Source: Galbula dea (lineage: Eukaryota > Chordata > Aves > Piciformes > Galbulidae). Taken from it: a stretch of 64,000 nucleotides of DNA. A program made the translations under genes and the position numbers. The stretch lies in NCBI GenBank assembly GCA_013399015.1, contig VWZX01004666.1, forward strand, positions 1,427,603-1,491,602. Reading direction: 5' to 3'. The notes below the pieces were generated by a model, which saw only the letters and a list, made by a program, of their open reading frames with translations, made no database searches and was not told the origin of the DNA. Positions 26,101 through 37,722 of the stretch are shown in pieces; the stretch's first letter is position 1; each line of letters opens with the position of its first letter.

Positions 26101-28019
26101 ATCTTAAAATTCTCTGTAGGAAAGCACAATGTGTGGTTTAAGAAGATTTTAGGATTGCTTAACACATCTATATTTTCTAGCATTTTTATGATAATTGTTA
26201 GTATGCACGGTAAGTCTAGCTAGCATTTTCTTAAGCAGGTTTTTTTCTCTTTGTGTAAAGTAAACTTTATTGATGTAGGAAGCAATATATGTTAATATTT
26301 TATGAGGACTAAGTGTATGTTGCATGATTAATAAAATAGCAACATTGGTTTTATTTCTGACTTCTAAAGAAACTTGAGCAATGCCACTGACCCCCTTCAC
26401 TATTCACTTTTTAAGAGTATTGCACTACACATTACCTTGTAAAGCAATTTAAGGAAATATAATGAAGAGTTTCAGCTTGAATGATTAAAGAAAAGTATGT
26501 CTCTTTTTTTCTCCATATGCTAAGAGTATTGAACAGAACTGTGACTGAAAATTGAGCATGTCTGAAAAACAAACCCCAAGGCAAAGTGAAAGTCAGTTTA
26601 TAGACATTTGGGAATTTGATTTGTTCACATTTTCCCATCAGTTTAAAAAGATCTGTGCCAATATTTCTGTAAAGTAAAATAAAAATAGAAAAAAACCCTG
26701 TGACTAATTTCAGAGTGCATAGGAGAAAAAAAATCCATAACGTTTTGTAAAAGCACTGGCTACTCTAATAAATAGCTTATTTTACTTTTAAGATATAGTC
26801 AGAAAGCCATTTGACAACCAGATGTGCACGTAAAACTGAAAAAAAATGAACAAGAAATGTCTTAGAAGCAATAAGTTCAGATCTGACGTTGGGCTTTTTG
26901 CCCTTGCAGATCGCATTACTCAAGCAGCTCATTAATTTTACATGTACCCTAAATAACATTATTAGTATCTTATGTTTTGTAAAGTTAACCCCCAAATATT
27001 ATTCAAATCACAAATTATGGAGTGATGATGCTTAAAAAGATTATATATAATCTTACAGATCCAACTTCTGTATTTATTGAGTGGAGTGGCGATGATTTCA
27101 TGTGGATGTAAGTCCAGAGTAAAGTAAAGCAATGCTGATGTTTGAGTAGTGTGAGACTTTTTTCACTGATTTAAAAAAACATACTTAACCAACATGGTTA
27201 GGACTTTCTTGCTGATATCACAAATTACTAGAGTAGCAACATACATAGAATAAAAACTGCATGTGGAAAGGTCTTATAGTAGTTGCATCGAGAGTGAAGG
27301 CTATTAGTAGATTGCACAGTACTGGTGCTATCTAGCTTTCTCTTAGATTTATCATTGTTTCAGCACAGAAACTGTCACTTTGTGTACTGCAAAGCAGAGT
27401 GTATGTATTGCATATTTGCAGACATCCCTGTGATGCAGGAGAAACTTATTGTCTAACCATGCATTAAACAGTTTTCTCTCTTGCTATACATTTAACAAAG
27501 AAAGGAAAAGGAAATTTTATGGAACCTTAAAAAATAAAAGCAGTTTAGGAGTTGTTTTCACTTAAGCAAAAATGTTTGTTTTCAATGTGAAAATATTAAA
27601 ATCATATGGAATAATGTAATCAATGTTTAACTCCTGTTTCACAGTTTCATTTCACTGTGTTACCTGTGGTATAGGAATAGAATTCTCATTCATTAGTGTA
27701 AATCAGTTTCTCATCATTACAGCATTGTGAAGGGAGTACATAAAATTAATAACTTTGTTTATGAGATTAACACTGGGAAGTTTATATGCTTTCTTGGACA
27801 TAAAAAAATGTTTTTCAGTGGCATTATCAGTTTTCCACAAAGCATCTCTTAAAGCAAGGAAGTGTTTTGTTCAGAGTTCTAGGCTTCTTTGTACCAAACC
27901 TGCCTTCTATTTTAATGACACTGCTACGTAGGTTGAAATTAGGCTGACAGATTGTTAGCAAAGGCTGTGATATTACAAACAATAGTCTATTGAGCACAAG
28001 GAACTCGTTGAATTGGTTA

Positions 28020-28260
28020 CCAAAGGCATTAGTGTTAGGTCCAGCCTATTTAGCATCTGGAAGACAGAGAAGAAATAGTGCACTAATGAAATGTACAAAT
28101 GATACTAAACTGCAAATGCCTGCAGGTGACTACGGCAGCAGATGTGTACTAGGAAGGAGCCTAATAAGTGGCTGTTCTGTAGGCAAAAAGTAATGGAAGT
28201 GAGATACAATTCACAAAAGGAAAAAATAGGTGAGCATTCAAGTCAAAAGGTGATTATTGA
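28020..28260 (+). mobile_element. Possible very old CR1 reverse-transcriptase remnant, sense
   Basis: The frame starting at 27990 contains 'ALVLGPAY' followed about 30 residues later by 'CTNDTKLQ'. These echo the CR1 'GVPQGSVLGPLLF' and 'FADDTKL' blocks in the right order and frame, with similar spacing. Downstream nucleotides 'gagatacaattcacaaaagg' resemble the next conserved block. Identity is low and this could be chance. Confidence 0.3.
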
Positions 28261-29263
28261 AGGGTGAAAAGGGAGGTGAGTGTTCAAATCAAGTATTACA
28301 GATAAAGAGAACATAGTGCTGGGAATCCCAGGGAATCACACACACGATCAAATTGTTAAGGGTTCTGCTGGATTTGGGCTAGGTATATAGGTTTTTCAGA
28401 GCAGACTGGCTTGGAGTGGTTCCAGCATTCTAGCTCTTCATCATCAGTGATTGCACTGATATTGTTACAATTCACCAATGCTTGTTTAGGGATCTTATGT
28501 AGGATCTAAAGTAGTTCTGAGTGGGCTATTTGTCCCCCCTACTGTTCAGATCAGGTTGATGTTGAAAAAGCAGCTGAAATATGTAATAGGTCAGAAATCA
28601 ACGTCTCATTTTGCCTTGTTCTTGTTTAGTCACTTTAATAATCTTTAATTTCCTGTACCTTGCAGTTGCAGTACAACTTTTTAATGACCTTTGAACTTAA
28701 AGTGTCCTTCTTTAGAAATAATTTGATCAAAACTTGCACCTCTAATCTGTGCTGCAGATAACTCAATCCATATCTGGGAGGCATGTATAGGTAATAGTTT
28801 ACAAGCTGGACCTTGTCCACAGTCTGTATTCATCCAACATACTGCTTTAATCCTAAAGGATCCACTAGTATCACATGCATATCTCAAACTGAAGTGACTC
28901 TGGGCACCCACACATTAAGCTTTGTCCAGAGAGAGCTTAAACTGTGACCCACGAGGCAACTAGAATTCAACATATACTGTTAAACAACTTAAGCCACCTG
29001 AACTCTGAAATCTGAAATGAGGAATATTGTTTGCCCAACAGTGTCATATGTGCATGACATTTAATGAAAAATACAGTAAAACAAAGTCCTTAATGCAATA
29101 GCTTGATTTTACCATTCTTATTTACTTTGGATAATAATCTGTAGTAAATAATAGTTTGTATTAAGATTTGACTTCTGTTGTTGTAAATAACAGTGATGTA
29201 TTTGACCCCTGTCGCAGAAGATGCACTTAGATGTGTCAGGGACTTAACCTAAAGCCACGTAGA

Positions 29264-29866
29264 TGTGATGGGTTGACCTTGGCCAGCTGCTGCTGCCCAC
29301 CCAAGCGCTCTCTCACTCGCCCTCCTCAACAGGATGGGGGGAGAAAATAAGATGAAAAATCTTATCTGAATGATAAAGACAGGGAGATTGCTCATCAATT
29401 GCCATCACAGAGAAAACAGACTCAACTGGGGGAAGTTAATTTATTGCCGGTTGATATAGGTTCGGACAGCAAGAAATAAAGAGAAATTAAAACAAGATCT
29501 TTCCCCCCTTTTCCCTTGTGGTCCTCTGTGGGCCACTGGTCCTTCAGGAAATATCCACCTACTCCAGCTTCTCCCTACAGGACACAGGAGAATCTCTGCC
29601 CTGGCACCCAGAGCACCCTCTTCCCTCCTCCTCCCTGAGCCCTGGTTCTCCTCAGACCCCCTCCCTCCTCCATATCTGTGTGGTGATTCTGCCCTTCCCC
29701 AAAGGAACTTTCCAGAGGTGCCACCACCTTCGCTGAGGGGCTGGGCTGTGCCCTGAGGTGGAGCTGTTTGAGCCTGCTGGAACTGGCCATGGTCAGCGTG
29801 GGGCAGCCCCAGCCCCTCCTCAGAGAGCTCAGGAGGAGACACCTGGGCACGGACACCCCATGAGGC
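29264..29866 (-). mobile_element. Solo LTR of an avian endogenous retrovirus, second family
   Basis: The plus strand opens with TGTGATGGGTTGACCTTGG, the complement of the 3' end of a widespread avian ERV LTR. Next come 'gacagggagattgctcatca' and a block ending 'cagactcaactgggggaag', in family order. On the minus strand AATAAA occurs at 29445-29440, the expected LTR polyadenylation signal, which supports the minus orientation. The C-rich middle and the 'gctggaactggcc' block near 29777 also fit. The other end is diverged and I cannot place its terminal TG; 29866 is approximate. No gag, pol or env frame adjoins it. Open frames in several phases here are products of high GC content. Confidence 0.78.
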
Positions 29867-29895
29867 AAAGGTATTCTAGCTGTACAAGTATTGCT

Positions 29896-29973
29896 GGGGT
29901 TTGGTTTTTTGTGGGTTTTTTTTTGGTTTGGTTTGGGGTTTTTTTTGTGGGTTTTTTTTGTGTTTTTTTTTTT
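29896..29973. repeat. T/G-only low-complexity tract
   Basis: About 78 bases contain only T and G on the plus strand: T runs of 6-11 with G runs of 2-4. It directly follows the LTR's poorly defined end. The G runs are too far apart for a canonical quadruplex. Confidence 0.85.
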
Positions 29974-31044
29974 CCCCCAAATATTTCATATGCCAAAGGT
30001 AAGTGTTTAGGAGCAGATTGTTAGCGTGAAGTGGTTTCTGCAGAGGGAATCGGTGAAGAGAATTTTCTCCTGAAAAGAAGAATGTGGGTAGGAAAGTAGA
30101 GGATAACATTAAAAATAGGGAAGATTAAAAGTGTCCAATTAGTAAAGCCAGAAACAATTTAGGATAAGGAAGAAATCCTGCAAATACATTGATGAACAGA
30201 GTGGAAAATATTTTTTTTCCTACTTCTTTTTAACCCCAGAACAGCAGATTAGCCAAATTTTGCTCCCTGTGCTCACACTGAATACTGTGTTACCAATGAA
30301 CAGGCATATTGACTAAAATAGGACTTGCTGAGGAGGGAATTGTTTAGTTCAAATAATATTATAAATAGGTATATAAACCCAGCTCTATATAGACAACAGA
30401 AAAAAAATATATATAAAGCCCAAAATATGTCTGAAACCATGAACTCAGGTCATCTTAGCTTGCTATATAAAAAAAAATAGTATAATTTATAATTTGAGCT
30501 AAAGCATGGCCCTGTCTTACAAAACCTGATGAGATGAGGTTTGGATCAGGAGAATGTGAAATTTTATTTTTGTAGTGTATAAATGAAATGGACAATCTGA
30601 ACCCTGCCTTTAAAAATCTTGGCACACTTCAAAGGAAAAATGCCAATTTAGCAATTAAAAAGCACTTAGCAAGTTTTCCCAGTGCTGAACTTCATTTCTA
30701 TAGCCAATGTGGTTACTTGCTGAATAATGCCATAGGGGACAGCATAGTTCTGACTATATTTAAAAATATTCCTCCACAAAATTCACCAGGAAAAAGCTGA
30801 GGCAAGATCTTCCAGCTTCATTTGTTTCTTTGGAAGGAGGTTATAGTGGCTGCAAATGGTAAAAGAAAAATATGAGGATAGCTTTTAAATCACAAAGGAG
30901 ATGCAGCCTGGCCCATCTGTGAGGAGAGAAGGAGGCTCAGAGCCAGAAGGGGCAGGTGGAAATCTGGGGACAATTTAATCTTAGAGGTGCTTGAACATGA
31001 GCAGCAAATGGAAAGAAAGTAATCCACTAGAGGTGGAGGGTATA

Positions 31045-31110
31045 AATCATGGAATGCTTTGAGTTGGAAGGGACCTTGAAAGGTCATCTAGTCCAACCCC
31101 TATCATCTTC
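31045..31110 (-). mobile_element. CR1 LINE 3' terminal scrap, antisense
   Basis: The plus strand reads 'aatcatggaatgctttgag', then 'ttggaagggaccttgaaagg' and 'catctagtccaacccc'. This is the standard last 60-70 bases of CR1 in reverse. It stops abruptly at the start of sequence leading into the GC-rich island. Confidence 0.88.
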
Positions 31111-31199
31111 TGGGAGGGCTCAAATTCCTTGGCCTTCCTTTTATTTTGGCCCCACTAAGGTCACTATTCTATTATACAAGCTGGATTTTTCTCAAAAAA

Positions 31200-31560
31200 A
31201 ACCCCAAACCCCAAAGCAAAAGCCTCAAACCGAACCCCAGAAAGGGCCAGAAAGGGCTCAGGGCTGCCTGTGGTGACAGTAGGCAAGCGCCATTTTCCTC
31301 TGGGCAGAGGAGGAACCTCCCCAGACCAACTGCCCCAGGGGACTGAGCCCCACTTAGGGGAACCAAGCCACACTGCAGAGCTGGGAGCTCTCCCCTCTTC
31401 CTCTTCCTCCTCTTCTTCCTCCTTCTGCTCTTCCCCCTCCTCCAGCCCAGCCTCATCTGGTGCTGGGCCACCCACCACCCCAGAGCTGCCATGGCGTCTG
31501 AGCCCTGAGGGGACAAGGGCAGGCGCCATTTTGTCAGGGCTTCAAAGAGGTGCAGAGGCA
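31200..31560. repeat. GC-rich island of unknown origin, probable inserted repeat
   Basis: This block is far richer in G and C than its surroundings. It begins with A/C-rich sequence (ccccaaaccccaaagc), holds an uninterrupted pyrimidine tract at 31389-31443 apart from a single G, and contains the 10-mer gcgccatttt twice, at 31287-31296 and 31523-31532. The composition resembles avian LTRs but I do not recognise the family and see no defined ends. Overlapping open frames on both strands (for example 31270-31608 and 31164-31529), including a Glu run from the tract, come from base composition and are not called genes. It ends about 350 bases before AGBL4 exon B. Confidence 0.5.
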
Positions 31561-31905
31561 TTATCAGAAAAAGAAAAGAAAAGGAAGGAAACAATTAAAA
31601 GGCTATGAGGAGATTTAACTGGAATACTCAGATAAGAGAAGACAAAAAGTGAATTTGATTGAATAATAGAAATCCATGTTGTCTTCTTTCTGCTGTATTC
31701 GTATGCACGTAGCTTACTGGTGTGTATTTTATTTTGTGGCTAGGATTAAGTCTTTTAAATATAGTTCTGATCTGGTTTAAGGCTTATTGTACTTATATAT
31801 TTTAGCCAACAGAGGCAGAATTTTTCAAAACTTTCCTCAGTGTGGTTCCTGGAGAGTTTGTCAGCTATTTGTTAAGATGCATTCTTTTCTGTGTGTTCTT
31901 GGTAG

Positions 31906-32030
31906 GTAACCTTGGACGGGTGGATCACATCACAGAGTTTGAGTACGACCTGTTCATTAGACCAGATACCTGTAACCCACGCTTTCGAGTTTGGTTCAAC
32001 TTTACTGTTGAAAATGTTAAGGAATCACAG
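31906..32030 (+). CDS. AGBL4: AGBL4 (cytosolic carboxypeptidase 6) internal exon B, N-terminal domain
   Basis: This is the next AGBL4 exon. The first two bases (GT) complete the Gly codon begun at 1188, then 41 codons follow, ending in phase 0. Readable segments include NLGRVDHITEFEYDLFIRPD and TCNPRFRVWFNFTVENVKES. The pattern of an acidic FEYDLFIRPD strand followed by RFRVWFNFTVEN is typical of the N-terminal domain of cytosolic carboxypeptidases, which packs against the catalytic domain. The acceptor is TTCTTGGTAG at 31896-31905. The donor CAG|GTAAGT at 32028-32036 is a perfect consensus. Joined to exon A it reads FESG-NLGRVD without a break, which fixes both boundaries. The 125-base length means skipping this exon alone would shift the frame. 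The following vertebrate exon, expected to begin with an Arg-Val-Ile-Phe type sequence, was not found downstream. No stop or frameshift suggests decay. Confidence 0.95.
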
Positions 32031-32585
32031 GTAAGTGATACTAAATTCAAAGACAGCTTTAAAAATTGCTTACTCCAGAATGTTTTCTTAAACAAAGGAG
32101 ATGACATCCAGGGTTTGTAACTAGAAATTTGCTATAAAATATATTTTTGTTCTTTGAATTTTTATAAATAAAAGCAAAGGTCAGCATGGCTGGATATCAC
32201 CATGTTTTTCAGCTAACCAAGACAGGAAGTAATTACAAAGACAGGATGACATTTGCCACCTAACAGGAATTGTACTAATAATGGCTGATATATATTTGTG
32301 TTAATATATACAAATCAAATATATGTGTTAATATATGAAAAATAAGTCCATCATAGCTGTTCAAATAATATTGCTGAAATCTTCATTTAACACATGTAGA
32401 ACAATGAGGTAGTGCTGCAAGCAGGCATTACTCTATTGGAGAGATGTTGCCTGTCCATGCCTCCCTTGTTAAAGAGGTTTAAATGTGAAACAACCTGATA
32501 GGCAACTGTTTCACCTAGTTTTAAATAAAATGCTCTTTCGCAGTGAAAATACCCCATGAGAAAGAAACTTTCTTGCTTAGTTTTT

Positions 32586-32595
32586 CCCCCCCCCC
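32586..32595. repeat. Poly-C tract (10 C)
   Basis: Ten C follow five T. It is a mononucleotide run prone to length error in sequencing. Confidence 0.85.
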
Positions 32596-35500
32596 TTCTT
32601 AAACTAACCCTCAAAATAGAAAAGTTATGTGCTAACTTAAACATTGTTAAGTCAAAAAAGATTTGTCCACTTTTCACACAGATGTTGCATTTTTTTCTGG
32701 TTTTCAATCTTAGTTTATCATAATCAGACTGTCATTTTCATTTAATGGAAAGAAAACATTTAGTAAGAGAAAACAATGCAGAAGCTTCATATTTATATTT
32801 CTGTGAGACTAATATCTTAATATCCACCACTATGCCATTGCTGTTACAACTAGAAATCATGAAATTGTTTATCTGTCTTCCTGGAGCCTGATACTTTTAT
32901 CAGGCAGACCCTCTCCCCTGCTGTGCCTTACTCAACTATGATCAAATTATATAGTCATGAGATGAATGGGACTCTGTCTCAAGGAGGCAAAGAGATCTGG
33001 TAGAAAGATATATATTGTATCTAGTGCTTACAGGATATTTGTTTTCATGGTTGTCTACATGAAAGAAAATGGTTTCACTATTAAGTTTGACTTGTGGGGT
33101 CTGTTTTGATAATGTATGTTCCTGTAATCTTTTTTTCATCTCTCCAATTTCCGTTCAAATCAGACCTGCGTGAACCTAATGTAGTCTGGAAGGTTTTTTT
33201 GGGTCTTTGTACTGGTGGACATGGGCAGTATTAGTCATTGCAGCTCAGCTATATTAAATGAATGTTAGAAATTGCTGCATTAAGCATGCTGGGTAATCTG
33301 GTTTGTACACTTTGATGATTTTCTTGTGTGTTTTACAAGAATATAATCATGAAACCCACACCATTCAGTATTGCTTAACAATGTTGCACTAATACACAAG
33401 TAACTTTGATCACTTTATGTGTAAAAGTAGGTATTTTAGTAACTCTGTATAAATCATTGCACATGTAATAGATTTATTTTTGATGTATCATATAGGTGAT
33501 GTGGGAGGAAGGCAGATCTATGCATTTATGTGTCCTAGGTCTGGTTTCAGCCATTTAGATAAGTACTCAAAAGGAGTGGCTGCTTTTATTAGTTTTATAT
33601 ATTGTCTCTCTTACATTCCCTTCTCATTGTTCCTCTTCATGCAACTTCAAATTTATAAACAACTTTATTTACTGAGATTTGAAAATATGTTGAAGATTTT
33701 CTTCTCTTTAGAAGAATATTGTCATTTGTGCTTGACATTTCACACTAAAGCCTTTACTCACAAAGAAACTCATTTCAAGAGTGTGATGAGACAATAAGAA
33801 ATCTCCTTTCAATTACCTGAATTAGAAACCATCCATTATGTGTTTCTCCTGTTGCATCAGACCAATTATAAACACCCAAGAATGGACAAATGGATAAGAA
33901 AATGAACAAAAAAGACACAGTGTAAAAACAACAGCCATACAAATACTAAGAACACATAATTGTACTGTATTTCTGATTTTGACTTCAGTTCTGCTACTGG
34001 ATAGTATTGCAGGTTTTCGAATATATTTGGTGCAGTATTTGGTGTTATTAATCCAGTGATAAACAAAAAGAGAGACCTATTAAGCATTCCTGCCAATCTC
34101 ATCACCCATCCATTATTGTTCTATAGAGGACAGGTTTTTTTACATTCCAGCTTTAATTTTCTTAAGCCATGGAGCTCAAAACTGTTCTGTAGACTCATCT
34201 CACTTACTGTATTGCTTATTTTTAGCCTAAAGCTTTGCTTTATTTAATCTCCTTATTCCCAGTTGCAATTCTGCTTAGTAATAGCTCCTCTTGGAACAAA
34301 TAAATCCTCATCATCCTTGGCTAACATTTATATTTCTGTAAATTATAACATTCCTCATCATTTGTGTCTCAACCTACCTATTATTTGGCTCTTTCGGCCC
34401 TATATCCAATAGACCACTTTAAGTGCTTAAGTATTTTTACACTTTAGGGCCTTTGGACTTTAATCATAAGTGAATCTTTCCAGCCCCTTGATAATTAGCC
34501 TAGTTTCTCGGGGAAACAAAGCTTATATGATCACACTCTCTACTTTCTAGCCTAGGGGTTTGTGTGGCTACTGATCTTTCTCCTTTCTCCCTCAGTAACT
34601 TTTTGACTCTTGGCCAGTTGCAACATCACTCCTGTAGGTTTCAGGGAAGAAGGCTACTAGATGGGCAAGAGACTCATCTGAGTTCCCAGTGCAGGAAAGG
34701 CTGTAGTGTGAAATAATTTATCTGATTAAAAATCAGAGAATCCTCAGAGGAGATGCATAGGAGAAAGTACTCATTGGCATTTGCATTTTTAGGATACCAA
34801 AGAATCCAATCATGAAATCCAGAACCATAGCACTTAGTAGTTTTGCCTCTTGCAGAACTTCTTGGTTTTATTGTTATTATTCCTCTTGCAGTTCCTTCAG
34901 TAGTTTCTTTATAACGCGAAACTGAAATTTAATGGACAATTCTGAGTTCGTTAGCATGCCAGCTTACAGAGAAGGGGCTCTGGTCTCTTTGCTCTCAGTG
35001 TAGACAGCTGCAAATTGCAGCAGCCTTTTGTTGCTGTATCACTATGGAAACTCATGCCTAATTTGTTGTTCACTATCATACATAAGTCTTTTTCAGAATG
35101 ATTGCTTCCTTCCTTCTGTTATGTGTGTCTTAGGTGACTTTTGTGCTTCAGTAATAAGGGCTAGTAAGAGAGGTAAGTTCTGAAGCATAGCAGTGAGAGC
35201 CCTAATATTTTCTGAATTATTTTTAGAATGTTATGATGAACTTGTTGGGGTTTTTTTGATGTTCACTTCCCTGTTTTACCATAGAACCACTAGACTTTTT
35301 TTTACTTTGAAGTTGTTAAAAGAACTTATTCCTCCTCCTGACTTGGACTTCTACATCAGACATTTCAAATTGCCAATTTTATTTCATACTTCTTTCACAA
35401 GGAAAAAAAATCAGAAGAAATAGCTAATGACTTATATTTAGGGGAAAAAAGAATCATCCTGTAGGATACCTGTGTGATGTAAAATTTGATCTTTTGGTCT

Positions 35501-37460
35501 CCTTATATGGTTTCTCACTTGCAAGTTGTTTGGTCTGAGGAGATCTGAGCCGTGGATTTTTTTTGTCAGTTTTTTGGTGAATTCAATTAACACCAATATT
35601 GGAAAAAACCAAAAAGAAACTTATATTGTATGTAAGGTCTATAATCATGCAATGATTGCACTTACAATACCATGGAAGGGAGAACGAAGGAAATAGGATT
35701 TGCTGTGGAACACATGGTCTCGTGGGCAAAGCCTCCAATTTCTCTAATTATATATGTGTCACAGGCTGCTGTCTATTTCTGGATAATGCTCTTTATTGGG
35801 CAGAGTTTGTTTCCTATTAACTTTAACCATACAACACCAGCTACAATTTTGCTAAATTCCTTCTCTGTGGAACCGGAAATTGGATGAACAAATGTCATCT
35901 CCAAATTGCATTTCAAGTGTTTTAAATAGACAATGCTTCGGGTGCATGATTACTTCTGAGCTAGGATGTCTTTAAAGGTGTTAACAGCAACAGTGACTCA
36001 TTTGAGATTTGGGAGAAAAAGAGAAATGTGTGTATGTCTGATAAATTATAAAAATATTCTAGGATACCAATACTGGAGGATTTTACAGATTGTTTCTCTT
36101 GGGGGCCATAGCCAGAAATCCTGCTGCAGTGCCTGACAATCACTGTTCCCGACGCTGTAGGAACACTAGAAAAAGATTATGTCTGTCCTGGAAAACTTAC
36201 CTTTGAGGAATTTGAGGAAAGATAAGAGTTGAATATAACAATGTGATGAAAGGATTAAAAATATCTGAGAAGATTTTAATTATTCCAACAAGCAGCAACC
36301 ATATTATAGCAATAAGTAATGCACATCTAGGCCACATGATGTGTGCTGTATGTGTATGTACCCTGAACAAATCTACTGTCTGATGAATCATGTTCAGAAA
36401 TGGTATTTTCACTGAGATTAAAAAAAGAATTTCCAACAGAAGGGATTTCCTAATAGTGCCAAATTTTGTTCTGTAAGTGTTGATAAACACATTTGGAGTT
36501 CTTCATCACAAAGGTACTGACAGAATATACCAAGAAGGGCAGAGAAGAATGGGTGTTTGGTAGCTAGGATTTGATCATTACTTGCAGTTAATAAATCAAT
36601 CCAGATTGAGGTTAAAATCAAAGAACCAAATGTTATTTACTTCAAAGGCATTTCTCTGTAGCCTGAGTTGCAGCTGGACTGAGGCTAGAATTTTGACTCA
36701 GAATGTTGGAGGGTTTTTTTGTTGTATATATGGATGGATCAGGAAAAAGGATAGTCTATTCTTCTTCAAAATTTAAACAGGATTCCAAGGTAAGACAGAT
36801 AGCATCATAGCTGGACGTTATTATGAACACACAGAGCTCTCTTTATAGGGTTTTATCTTTTTTGTCCTACACTGTTTTGTAAAGTAAAAAAAGCTTGTCT
36901 TTAATTGGTTAGATTCTTGAAACTGTTATTGGGATTGGATTTTGTCATTTGTTCAGGCCTCTTATTACTGTCCTAAAACAGCTCAATGATCCTGAGTGGG
37001 CAACTGCTTCTTTGTGATGTTATGGTTGTGATTGTTTAAAGATATGAATGATATGTGTAGAGGGAGATATAGTGTCTTTTATTATACCATCTGATACATT
37101 TTAGATAAGGAAGGGTGAAGAGAAGAAAAACAGGCATAGCATAATTATTGATTGAAGTTGAGGTATTCAGCCTCTTTTTCTGGCCTCAGAACACACCCTG
37201 TTCAGTTAATTCCTGCAGAAGCTGCCTCCAAAGTAATTTAGAGTAAGGTTGATTTCAAAAGCAGTCTAAAGTTGGAAACAGACTCTTTTCCAGCCCTTTT
37301 TTACTTTCTTCTTCTTAAGTAGACACTCTTCATTCTACTGTCGTTTGATGATTTAAGTTACTGGTATCAAGCTGTATTATAACATCTTATAGTCTTTCCA
37401 GTTTCTCATTTTAGAAGACTGATAGTTTCTTTGCTGTGCATTAAAGGCTATATTGCATTT

Positions 37461-37722
37461 AGAATCATAGAATCATACAATCGCCAGAGTTGGAAGGGAC
37501 CTTAAAGACCATCTAGTTCCAACCCCCCCTGCCTGGCAGGGACACATCCCACTAGATTAGGTTGCCCAGAGCCCCATCCAGCCAGGCTTTAAAAGCTTGA
37601 TACTTGAGGGACTGCACTTGTCACTGGCCTCCAGTTGGACATGGACCCATTGACAACCACTGTTTGGGTGCAGCTGTCAAGCCAGTTCTTTATCCACTGA
37701 GTGGTCCATCCATCGAATCCAT
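37461..37722 (-). mobile_element. CR1 LINE, internally deleted, antisense
   Basis: The plus strand begins 'agaatcatagaatcatacaa', then 'gttggaagggacc' and 'gcctggcagggacacatccc', a CR1 3' UTR. From about 37605 the minus-strand frame reads WIKNWLDSCTQTVVVNGSMS and NWRPVTSAVPQVS, the reverse-transcriptase segment that normally lies just before the FADD palm motif. The two parts abut, so about a kilobase or more of the usual element is missing. Either one element suffered an internal deletion, or two truncated copies lie side by side. Confidence 0.88.

Larger units (their letters stand above)
1189..31905 (+). other. AGBL4: AGBL4 intron between exons A and B (30,717 bases, phase 1)
   Basis: The intron runs from the GTAAGC donor to the GGTAG acceptor and is GT-AG. 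Large introns are expected: AGBL4 spans more than a megabase in mammals. Contents with positions: LTR 1865-2571; CR1 4158-4750, 10095-10252, 18183-18808 and 31045-31110; sequence gap 18319-18377; an MIR/L2-like remnant near 12.75 kb; simple repeats near 19.2, 19.47, 20.1 and 29.9 kb; LTR 29264-29866; GC-rich island 31200-31560. The stretches 2572-4157, 4751-10094, 10253-18182, 18809-29263 and 29975-31044 are AT-rich. Beyond the small repeats and weak remnants listed separately, I see no gene, RNA gene or recognisable element there. Short open frames in them lack similarity and codon structure. Confidence 0.9.

Noticed and set aside
29441..30024. Several overlapping open frames on both strands near 29.4-30.0 kb
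   Set aside because: They lie in a GC-rich LTR and a T/G tract; all frames are open because stops are rare there, and none has a recognisable domain.
31164..31608. Open frames of 112-140 codons on both strands, one with a long Glu run
   Set aside because: The Glu run is the translation of a pyrimidine tract. Overlapping frames in several phases indicate composition, not coding.
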